Of a stretch of 5,342 nucleotides of DNA, positions 1 through 5,342 are shown piece after piece. Origin of the DNA: Duncaniella sp. (GTDB lineage: Bacteria > Bacteroidota > Bacteroidia > Bacteroidales > Muribaculaceae); assembly GCA_022511285.1 (NCBI GenBank), contig JAFLRW010000130.1, positions 1 through 5,342 of the forward strand. Direction: 5' to 3'. A program made the translations under genes and the position numbers. Below the pieces are notes generated by a model. That model saw only the letters and a list, made by a program, of their open reading frames with translations. It did not search any database and was not told the origin of the DNA. The first letter of the stretch is position 1; each line of letters opens with the position of its first letter.

Positions 1-23
1 AGTTCTTTACGTTTTCTGCCCAT
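1..23 (-). CDS. Start of a downstream gene, partial; possibly 23S rRNA uracil-5-methyltransferase
   Basis: An ATG at 23-21 opens a frame that leaves the window after seven complete codons and reads MGRKRKE, with the next codon beginning CT (Leu). It starts 18 bases after the glmM stop, on the same strand, which is the spacing expected for a further operon member. The very basic start followed by Leu resembles, from memory, the N-terminus of Bacteroidota RlmD/RumA proteins (MARKKKEL-like), which methylate 23S rRNA. Seven residues cannot prove this. No Shine-Dalgarno motif precedes the ATG, as for the other genes here. The existence of a gene start is moderately supported by position and composition; its identity is a guess. 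Confidence 0.45.
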
Positions 24-41
24 CGTAAGGGAGTGATAGGA

Positions 42-1433
42 TTATTTGGCTATGATAGAGTTGATAATCTTCTTGATGGAGTCTGCAAGGCGGTCAGCCT
101 CAGCCATAGTGTGGGCCTCGCTGTAGATTCGTATGATGGGCTCGGTGTTTGACTTGCGCAGATGAACCCAAGAGTCGGCAAAGTCAATCTTAACGCCGTC
201 AATATCGGTAATTTTTTCGCCCTTGAAGTGTTGTTTCACGGCTTCGAGAATTGCATCGACATCTATTTCAGGCGTGAGTTCCATTTTGTTTTTGGCTATT
301 TCATAGGCAGGGAATGTCTTGCGCAGCTCGGATACCTTTTTGCCGCTTTTGGCCAGGAGAGTCAAGAAAAGAGCCACGCCGACGAGAGCGTCGCGGCCAT
401 AATGAGCGGCAGGGTAGATGACACCGCCATTGCCTTCACCGCCAATGACTGCTCCGATTTCCTTCATTTTAGTGGTGACGTTGACTTCGCCTACCGCAGC
501 TGCCGAGTAGGTGCATCCGTGGCGCTCTGTGACGTCGCGGAGTCCGCGCGATGAGCTGAGATTGCTGACGGTGGCACCGGGGGTTTTTGAAAGCACATAA
601 TCAGCAATTGAAATAAGGGTATATTCCTCGACAAACATTTCGCCATTCTCCATCACGATGGCAAGACGGTCCACGTCAGGGTCGACCACGAAGCCAACAT
701 CGGCCCGTCCATCAGCCATGAGTTCGGAGATCTGAGAGAGGTTTTGAGGAATGGGCTCGGGAGTATGGGCAAATTTTCCTGAGGGGTCGCAATTGAGTTC
801 AATTACGTTTTTGACTCCCAGCGCACGGAGCAACTGAGGGATTATCACTCCGCCTACGGAATTGACGGCATCAACAGCTACAGTGAAATTTGCATTAGCA
901 ATTGCTTCACGGTCGACCAGCTCAAGGGCGAGTACCTGCTCAATGTGGCGGCGTGTGTATGTCTCATTTCTGAATACTTTGCCGAGGGCTGTGACTTCAA
1001 CAAACTCAAAGTCATTCTCGTCGGCAATACGGAGCACTTCTCTCCCTTGGGCGTCGTTGAGGAACTCGCCCCGGTCATTGAGGAGTTTGAGTGCGTTCCA
1101 TTGCAGGGGATTGTGGGAAGCAGTGAGGATAATGCCTCCGCACGCCCCTTCACCCGTCACGGCAATCTCTGTGGTGGGCGTTGAGGCAAGACCAATGTTC
1201 ACCACATCAAACCCCATAGCAGTGAGTGTGGCCGAGACAAGGCTGTCAACCATCTCTCCGCTAAGGCGTGCATCGCGTCCAACCACGATGACGTTGCTGC
1301 CATTGGAGGATGTGCGACGGATGAATGTGGCATAAGCGGCTGTGAATTTAACAATATCAAGAGGCGAAAGGCCATCGCCGGGCTTGCCGCCGATGGTGCC
1401 GCGAATACCTGAAATGGACTTAATCAGTGACAT
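42..1433 (-). CDS. glmM: Phosphoglucosamine mutase GlmM (archaeal/Bacteroidota type)
   Basis: This cytoplasmic alpha-D-phosphohexomutase of 463 residues should convert glucosamine-6-phosphate to glucosamine-1-phosphate, the step before GlmU in UDP-GlcNAc synthesis for peptidoglycan and lipid A. All four family loops are visible: the phosphoserine loop TASHNP at 104-109 (catalytic Ser106), the Mg-binding loop DPDVDR at 251-256, the sugar-binding loop GEGNGG at 332-337, and the phosphate-binding loop RKSNTEP at 426-432 in domain 4. The N-terminus SGIRGTIGG is also typical. The loops differ from the classic bacterial GlmM (DGDADR, GEQSGH-like, RxSGTEP) and match the archaeal-type subfamily, so activity on mannose or glucose phosphates cannot be excluded. 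The start is ATG at 1433: the frame stays open 24 codons further upstream, but that stretch lies inside the preceding lipoprotein gene and lacks family similarity. It follows the lipoprotein stop by 10 bases. The protein appears complete. Confidence 0.93.
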   Translation of the reverse strand: MSLIKSISGIRGTIGGKPGDGLSPLDIVKFTAAYATFIRRTSSNGSNVIVVGRDARLSGEMVDSLVSATLTAMGFDVVNIGLASTPTTEIAVTGEGACGGIILTASHNPLQWNALKLLNDRGEFLNDAQGREVLRIADENDFEFVEVTALGKVFRNETYTRRHIEQVLALELVDREAIANANFTVAVDAVNSVGGVIIPQLLRALGVKNVIELNCDPSGKFAHTPEPIPQNLSQISELMADGRADVGFVVDPDVDRLAIVMENGEMFVEEYTLISIADYVLSKTPGATVSNLSSSRGLRDVTERHGCTYSAAAVGEVNVTTKMKEIGAVIGGEGNGGVIYPAAHYGRDALVGVALFLTLLAKSGKKVSELRKTFPAYEIAKNKMELTPEIDVDAILEAVKQHFKGEKITDIDGVKIDFADSWVHLRKSNTEPIIRIYSEAHTMAEADRLADSIKKIINSIIAK

Positions 1434-1443
1434 ATAGAGTGAT

Positions 1444-2013
1444 TTATAATGCTGGTTTATGGTATGAAATTCTGAACAGATATGGGGTGACGCGTGCCAT
1501 ATCATTCTCAGGACCGGCCTGAGACTTAATCACCAGATTGACAATACAGCTATATCCGAGATATTTCATCGGATACTGAATGCCTTCGCCAAATTGATAT
1601 GACTGCGCAGTGTAATAGTCGTCGAACAGGAAGAAGACCGGGTCATTGTTCATATTATTGGCATTGCCTGTCCAAATGTTGGCATCAGGCCCAATTGAGA
1701 GATCGTAGTAATTGAGATTATAGCGCCTATAGCGGAAATAGACCTTGTCGCCTTTCTCCGGACGGCTGTCGGAGCCCTTGTCAAGCACTTGCATATAGAC
1801 ATTGCCGTCCTCGTCCAATTTGTAGTAAGGCGCGGTGGGCCCGACTTCAAATACGGTGTCGGCGGGGATTTTGTCTTCCACACGATGTTCAGCCAGGAAG
1901 GCGTTGACACACTGATTTTCTTCGTTCAGCAGCTCGGCATAGCTTTTTGTGTCGGAGCAGGAGCTGATAGCGATGGTGCCGAGTATAGCGATGGTGAAAT
2001 ATAATTTGTTCAT
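1444..2013 (-). CDS. DUF4827 family lipoprotein, FKBP-like
   Basis: This 189-residue protein has a lipoprotein signal: MNK, a hydrophobic stretch at about 4-16, then a lipobox-like ISSC with the acceptor Cys19. It should therefore be exported and lipid-anchored. Only one acidic residue (Asp21) follows the Cys, so the Bacteroidota surface-export signal is weak and a periplasm-facing location is more likely. The mature part resembles DUF4827 proteins: SYAELLNEE near 24-32, YYKLDEDGNVYMQVL at 63-77, GDKVYFRYRRYNL at 88-100, and YLGYSCIVNLVIKSQ at 151-165. The order of the last blocks, followed by VTPYLFRISY at 175-184, parallels the strands of an FKBP prolyl-isomerase fold. The usual VIPGW-type active-site segment is not conserved (GIQYPMKYL at 144-152), so catalysis is doubtful. 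The gene begins in a 4-base overlap with the DHH gene and ends 10 bases before glmM. Its function is unknown. Confidence 0.85.
   Translation of the reverse strand: MNKLYFTIAILGTIAISSCSDTKSYAELLNEENQCVNAFLAEHRVEDKIPADTVFEVGPTAPYYKLDEDGNVYMQVLDKGSDSRPEKGDKVYFRYRRYNLNYYDLSIGPDANIWTGNANNMNNDPVFFLFDDYYTAQSYQFGEGIQYPMKYLGYSCIVNLVIKSQAGPENDMARVTPYLFRISYHKPAL
2010..2013 (-). promoter_or_regulatory. ATGA overlap: DHH stop and lipoprotein start
   Basis: On the minus strand the bases read ATGA: the lipoprotein ATG is 2013-2011 and the DHH gene TGA is 2012-2010. The preceding DHH 3' end is A/T-rich with no purine-rich Shine-Dalgarno motif. Re-initiation by the ribosome that ends DHH translation is the simplest way to start the lipoprotein. 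This is inference from the layout. Confidence 0.7.
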
Positions 2014-3059
2014 AAATATGAATCGTAATCTTTTGTGATTGAAAGAAGGAAGGTTAGGGCATCCGAGAGGGAGCCGTGGAAGTCGCCGCCGGAAGCGTTA
2101 ATATGTCCTCCTCCGCCAAAGTGTTTTTCACAGATTAAATTGACAGGGAACTCTCCTTTGCTTCGCATAGAAATCTTTACCAAGTCAGCGGAGTCTTCGC
2201 GCATAAAAACGGACCACGTCACGTCGGGGATGGCGAGGGGAGTGTTGACGAGGCCCTCGGTGTCACCTTTAGTGTAGTCAAATTCGTCAAGCTCAGCTCG
2301 CGAAAGCATAATGATGCCCAACTTATGTTGAGGTATCACCTGCATTCGATATTGACCGTAGCCTAAAATGCGCAGACGATTTTCTGAGGAAGTGTTCATC
2401 ACAAGCTTATAGAGATTGTCTTTGTCAATCCCTTTTCGCAGAAGGTCGTGTATGATGAGGTATAGGTCGGGGTCGTTAGAATTGTAGGCAAAGCCCCCGG
2501 TGTCAGTCATCATACCGGTGTAAATGTCGGCGGCGGCGTTGCGAGTGAGCATCCGAGCCCACCCCGCTTGATAAAGGAAGAGGTAGAGCAGGGCAGAGGT
2601 GGATGAAATCTCGGGGTCGGAGATGAGGACGTCAGCTTCAATTTCAGGGGCTGTGTGATGGTCAATAACCACTCGTCGTGCCGCAGAAGCCTCTACTAAC
2701 GGGGCGAGGCGGTCGATACGCTTCAGGCAGTTGAAATCAAGGCAGAAAATCAGGTCGGCCGAGGCAATGAGTCGCTCCGCTTTTTCAGTCTGACGGGTGG
2801 CTACGATGATATCACGCACGCCGGGCAGGAATGACAGTGAGCGCGGAGGGCAGTCGGCAGTCACTACGGTGGCGTCCTTGCCGAGCGTTCGCAACACCGA
2901 ACAGAGGGCTGTGGTTGAGCCTAAAGCGTCTCCGTCGGGGCTGACGTGGCAGGTGATTACAATCGATTGCGCTGTGAGCACCAATCGTTTCACCTCATCC
3001 ACTAATTCCGAGGGGATTACTCTGCGGAATCGGCTGCGACGCAGGAGGGGGTTGTTCAT
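2010..3059 (-). CDS. DHH/DHHA1 phosphoesterase, NrnA-like (nanoRNase/pAp phosphatase family)
   Basis: This soluble 349-residue phosphoesterase carries the complete DHH metal site: HVSPDGDALGS at 38-48 (His38, Asp42, Asp44), Asp108 in LDFN, the DHH signature Asp133-His134-His135, and Asp186 in TGMMTDTGGF. The C-terminal DHHA1 domain shows the substrate-binding VKISMRSKGEFPVN (about 294-307) and GGGGHINASGG at 315-325. Such enzymes use Mn2+ to degrade 2-5 nt RNAs, dephosphorylate pAp, or in DhhP-type relatives hydrolyse c-di-AMP or pApA; the sequence alone does not settle which. The length is normal for stand-alone family members. ATG at 3059 is chosen because it makes an ATGA overlap with the transporter stop and gives a normal N-terminus; an earlier in-frame ATG at 3131 would add 24 residues coded inside the transporter gene. 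It overlaps the lipoprotein start by 4 bases, suggesting translational coupling on both sides. All key residues are present. Confidence 0.92.
   Translation of the reverse strand: MNNPLLRRSRFRRVIPSELVDEVKRLVLTAQSIVITCHVSPDGDALGSTTALCSVLRTLGKDATVVTADCPPRSLSFLPGVRDIIVATRQTEKAERLIASADLIFCLDFNCLKRIDRLAPLVEASAARRVVIDHHTAPEIEADVLISDPEISSTSALLYLFLYQAGWARMLTRNAAADIYTGMMTDTGGFAYNSNDPDLYLIIHDLLRKGIDKDNLYKLVMNTSSENRLRILGYGQYRMQVIPQHKLGIIMLSRAELDEFDYTKGDTEGLVNTPLAIPDVTWSVFMREDSADLVKISMRSKGEFPVNLICEKHFGGGGHINASGGDFHGSLSDALTFLLSITKDYDSYL
3056..3059 (-). promoter_or_regulatory. ATGA overlap: transporter stop and DHH start
   Basis: The minus strand reads ATGA, with the DHH start at 3059-3057 and the transporter TGA at 3058-3056. 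Only a weak AAGG lies just upstream, so coupling to transporter translation is likely. The overlap is also the main reason for choosing this start codon over the in-frame ATG at 3131. Confidence 0.7.
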
Positions 3060-5041
3060 GCCTTGCGGGCTTTCATTGAATCCCATATCAGATATACTAT
3101 AAGCAGAGCGTAAACGGCGAGACCGGCCCACTGATTTGCTATGACAGACATACCGGAGTTGTATTCAAATCCGAGGAATCGAGTTAATGCCGCAAAGACG
3201 CCAAACAGCGCACCACCGGCGATGAGGCCGGAAGAGATGAGAGTGCCACGGTCCATACGGGCGGCGTTGATGGCTTTGTCAGAAGAGCGTGTGCTGACAA
3301 ACCATGAGATGGCGCCACCAACAAGGAGCGGAGTGTTGAGCGACAGGGGGATAAACATACCGAGACAGAAGGCAAGAGCAGGCACTCCAAGCCAGTTGAG
3401 GAGCAGTGCGAGGACGGCTCCGGTCATATAAAGAATCCAGGGGGTGTCGCCTCCCATCATTAGTGGTTCAATCACCTTGGCCATAGCATTGGCTTGAGGC
3501 GCCACGAGGGCGTTTTCGCCGGTAAAGCCGTAGACCTTGTTGAGGAGTAGAATCACGCCTCCTACAGTGGCTGCAGAGACGAGAGTGCCGAGGAATTTCC
3601 ACTGTTGCTGCTTGCGAGGAGTAGACCCAAGCCAATAACCCACTTTAAGGTCCGTGACAAAGCCTCCGGCCATAGAGAGAGCTGTGCATACAACACCGCC
3701 AATCACCATTGAGGCAACGATGCCTGATGTTCCGCTCAGTCCGATGGCGACAAAGATGGCCGATGCCACGATAAGCGTCATAAGCGTCATGCCTGAAACG
3801 GGGTTTGAGCCTACGATGGCGATGGCGTTTGCTGCCACTGTGGTGAATAGGAAGGCAATCACGGTGACGACGAGCCAAGCCACAAGAGCTTGCCAGAAGG
3901 TGTTGATGACGCCTACCCAGAAGAATATCAGTACAGCCAGAAGGGCAAGGGCTGTGAAGAATACGATATGCTTCATAGAGATGTCAGTCTGCCAGCGCAC
4001 GGTCTTGACGCTGTCGGCATTGCCTTTCAGCTCGCGTCCGGCAAGGCCTACGGCGTCACGGATGATCCCCCACGACTTGACAATACCGATAATACCGGCC
4101 ATAGCTATACCGCCGATGCCTATCATACGGGCATAGTCAGAGAAAATTTCGTTAGGAGCGAGAGCTTGTATCTCGGGGGCTCCGTAGGTGCCGAGCAGCG
4201 GGATGAGCACCCACCACACAAAGAGGGAGCCTGCGAAGATTATGAAGGCGTAGCGCAGGCCGATGATGTAGCCTAATCCGAGGACTGCCGCTCCGGTGTT
4301 GCAGCTCATAGCCAGTCGGGTCTTTTCGGCAAGGGTCTGCCCCCATCCTGTGGCTAAGGTGTTGAGAGTCCCTGCCCACCAGCCAAATGTCTCTACGATA
4401 TAGTCGTAGATGCCGCCAATTAGGGATGCTACAACAAGGGTTTTGGCTTGGCCATCGTCGGCTCCTTCCTTGTTGATGCCGCTTGCAAGCACTTGAGTGG
4501 TGGCAGTGGCTTCGGGGAAGGGGTATTTTCCGTGCATATCCTTTACGAAATATTTGCGGAAGGGGATGAAAAATAGGATTCCGAGTATGCCGCCGAGAAG
4601 GGAACTGAGAAATATCTGGAAGAAATTAACTGAAATCTCGGGGTATTTGGCTTGGAGGATGTACAGAGCCGGGAGGGTGAAAATGGCTCCCGCTACGATG
4701 ACTCCCGAGCAAGCTCCGATGCTCTGAATCATCACGTTCTGCCCAAGAGGGTTCTCCTTCCTGCGCCATTTTGAGAATCCCACAGCTATGATGGCAATGG
4801 GGATTGCGGCTTCAAATACTTGTCCGACTTTGAGGCCGAGATAGGCAGCTGCAGCGCTGAAGATTACCGCAAGAATCAGACCCATGGAGACGGAGTAGGG
4901 GGTCACTTCAGGGTATTCCCGGGCGGGATGCATAATAGGGCGATAGTTCTCGTGCGGGCCAAGTTCGCGGAAAGCGTTGTCCGGAAGTTCGAGCGGGTCG
5001 GCGTCTTGCCAAGTCTCTTGCTGTTTTTCTTTTGCTGACAT
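3056..5041 (-). CDS. OPT family transporter (oligopeptide/metal-chelate type)
   Basis: This 661-residue inner-membrane protein has a hydrophilic, cytoplasm-like N-terminus of about 45 residues, then roughly 14-16 hydrophobic helices, the first near 48-70 and the last near 633-654. Conserved OPT blocks are visible: NPLGQNVMIQSIGACSG at 97-113, KYPFPEATATTQVL at 172-185, VGSNPVSGMTLMTLI at 410-424, DLKVGYWLGSTPRKQQ at 464-479 and GMFIPLSLNTPLLVGGAI at 561-578. These fit the prokaryotic branch of the family; the eukaryotic members move small peptides or metal chelates (yellow stripe-like), probably with protons. The substrate cannot be read from the sequence. Length is normal and the frame is intact. 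The ATG at 5041 is preferred because no other ATG precedes the first helix except Met37, which would remove most of the N-terminal tail. It follows lysA by 20 bases and overlaps the DHH gene by 4. No Shine-Dalgarno motif is seen. Confidence 0.92.
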   Translation of the reverse strand: MSAKEKQQETWQDADPLELPDNAFRELGPHENYRPIMHPAREYPEVTPYSVSMGLILAVIFSAAAAYLGLKVGQVFEAAIPIAIIAVGFSKWRRKENPLGQNVMIQSIGACSGVIVAGAIFTLPALYILQAKYPEISVNFFQIFLSSLLGGILGILFFIPFRKYFVKDMHGKYPFPEATATTQVLASGINKEGADDGQAKTLVVASLIGGIYDYIVETFGWWAGTLNTLATGWGQTLAEKTRLAMSCNTGAAVLGLGYIIGLRYAFIIFAGSLFVWWVLIPLLGTYGAPEIQALAPNEIFSDYARMIGIGGIAMAGIIGIVKSWGIIRDAVGLAGRELKGNADSVKTVRWQTDISMKHIVFFTALALLAVLIFFWVGVINTFWQALVAWLVVTVIAFLFTTVAANAIAIVGSNPVSGMTLMTLIVASAIFVAIGLSGTSGIVASMVIGGVVCTALSMAGGFVTDLKVGYWLGSTPRKQQQWKFLGTLVSAATVGGVILLLNKVYGFTGENALVAPQANAMAKVIEPLMMGGDTPWILYMTGAVLALLLNWLGVPALAFCLGMFIPLSLNTPLLVGGAISWFVSTRSSDKAINAARMDRGTLISSGLIAGGALFGVFAALTRFLGFEYNSGMSVIANQWAGLAVYALLIVYLIWDSMKARKA

Positions 5042-5061
5042 TATGGTAGGAGTTTGATTTT

Positions 5062-5342
5062 TCAGTGAGAATTATTTTCGTAAAGATAAGATGACGGGAG
5101 GTGTCGGCAGTTGTATTCTGAAGCCATCACCTCGCCGTAGGCCCCTGTGGAGCGTATGACTAAGAAGTCGCCGCGCCGCAGTGCGGGAAGGGATATGTCG
5201 GTGGCGAATGTGTCTGACGTCTCGCACACCGGACCGACCACATCGTAGGGATGCAGTTCGCCGTTTGGGGATGAGAGGTTTTCGATGCGGTGGCTTGCGT
5301 GGTAGAGGGCGGGTCTGATGAGGTCGGTCATGCCGGCATCTA
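5062..5342 (-). CDS. lysA: Diaminopimelate decarboxylase LysA, C-terminal part (partial)
   Basis: The last 92 residues of LysA are present; the 5' end lies beyond the window. The enzyme is PLP-dependent and decarboxylates meso-diaminopimelate to L-lysine in the cytoplasm, the final step of the DAP pathway. The visible part starts DAGMTDLIRPALY, the characteristic block after the beta-barrel entry. It then has YDVVGPVCETSD, with the catalytic Cys-Glu pair that the partner subunit donates in fold-III decarboxylases, and STGAYGEVMASEYNCR, whose Tyr helps hold the PLP phosphate. It ends LPSSYLYENNSH and a TGA. An internal ATG at 5331-5329 is not the start, since the frame continues through DAG to the window edge. 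The preceding incomplete codon ends TA, compatible with the Val usual before DAG. The transporter gene begins 20 bases downstream, so the two are probably co-transcribed. The PLP-binding lysine is outside the window. Confidence 0.93.
   Translation of the reverse strand, partial: DAGMTDLIRPALYHASHRIENLSSPNGELHPYDVVGPVCETSDTFATDISLPALRRGDFLVIRSTGAYGEVMASEYNCRHLPSSYLYENNSH

Larger units (their letters stand above)
1..5342 (-). other. Probable single polycistronic operon lysA–OPT–DHH–DUF4827–glmM–(next gene)
   Basis: All genes share the minus strand with gaps of 20, -4, -4, 10 and 18 bases. None of the gaps has room for a conventional promoter or a hairpin plus T-tract. Reading the minus strand for the Bacteroidota -7 box (TAnnTTTG) gave no match anywhere in the window, although this was done by eye. 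Transcription therefore probably begins upstream of lysA, outside the window, and continues past position 1. No gap between genes exceeds 20 bases. Confidence 0.75.

Noticed and set aside
162..554. Plus-strand open frame of 130 codons opposite the 3' part of glmM
   Set aside because: Antisense shadow of conserved glmM codons with no recognisable domain or supporting neighbours.
862..1335. Plus-strand open frame of 157 codons opposite glmM
   Set aside because: It lies wholly antisense to a clearly conserved gene, its product is a Ser/Arg/Thr-rich low-information sequence with no family resemblance, and the same kind of shadow occurs across the window.
1434..1505. N-terminal extension of GlmM by 24 codons
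   Set aside because: The extra residues are coded inside the lipoprotein gene and do not resemble GlmM. MSLIKSISGIRG at 1433 matches the expected family start.
3060..3131. N-terminal extension of the DHH protein by 24 codons
   Set aside because: It would be coded inside the transporter gene. The ATG at 3059 gives the ATGA overlap repeated at the next junction and a normal family length.
3654..4276. Overlapping plus-strand open frames of 160 and 128 codons opposite the transporter
   Set aside because: Both are antisense to conserved transmembrane and OPT motif regions, overlap each other in different frames, and show no protein family features.
4392..4410. Perfect 7-base inverted repeat with a 5-base loop (TCTACGA / TCGTAGA), a possible hairpin
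   Set aside because: It sits in the transporter coding sequence and is explained by the codons for IYDYIVE. It has no T-tract and is too weak for a terminator.
5042..5061. Possible promoter or terminator between lysA and the transporter
   Set aside because: The gap has only 20 bases, no inverted repeat, and no -7 (TAnnTTTG) element.

Overview
The window looks like a piece of a Bacteroidota chromosome, most likely order Bacteroidales. The evidence is a DUF4827-type lipoprotein (a family I know only from this phylum), a 463-residue GlmM of the type found in Bacteroidota and archaea, and no Shine-Dalgarno motif before any start. The moderate GC content would suit a gut lineage such as Muribaculaceae, but that family assignment is inference.

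Every gene reads on the minus strand, so transcription runs from high to low coordinates. In order it holds: the C-terminal end of diaminopimelate decarboxylase LysA (5342 to 5062, cut by the window edge); a 661-residue OPT-family membrane transporter (5041 to 3056); a 349-residue DHH/DHHA1 phosphoesterase of the NrnA type (3059 to 2010); a 189-residue FKBP-like DUF4827 lipoprotein (2013 to 1444); phosphoglucosamine mutase GlmM (1433 to 42); and the first seven codons of another gene (23 to 1), possibly the 23S rRNA methyltransferase rlmD. The gaps are 20, -4, -4, 10 and 18 bases. Two junctions are ATGA stop/start overlaps. I see no terminator-like hairpin and no Bacteroidota-type -7 box between genes, so this reads as one polycistronic unit whose promoter lies upstream of the window.

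Two members supply cell-wall precursors: LysA consumes meso-DAP to make lysine, and GlmM makes glucosamine-1-phosphate for UDP-GlcNAc. The DHH enzyme degrades very short oligonucleotides, pAp or possibly cyclic-di-AMP products. The lipoprotein is an unstudied envelope protein, and the transporter's substrate is unknown. The neighbourhood is mostly core housekeeping. I found no mobile element, CRISPR array, RNA gene or defence system, and nothing that clearly forms a new system. The points most worth a second look are the tight coupling of DHH phosphoesterase, FKBP-like lipoprotein and GlmM, and the archaeal-type active-site loops of GlmM.
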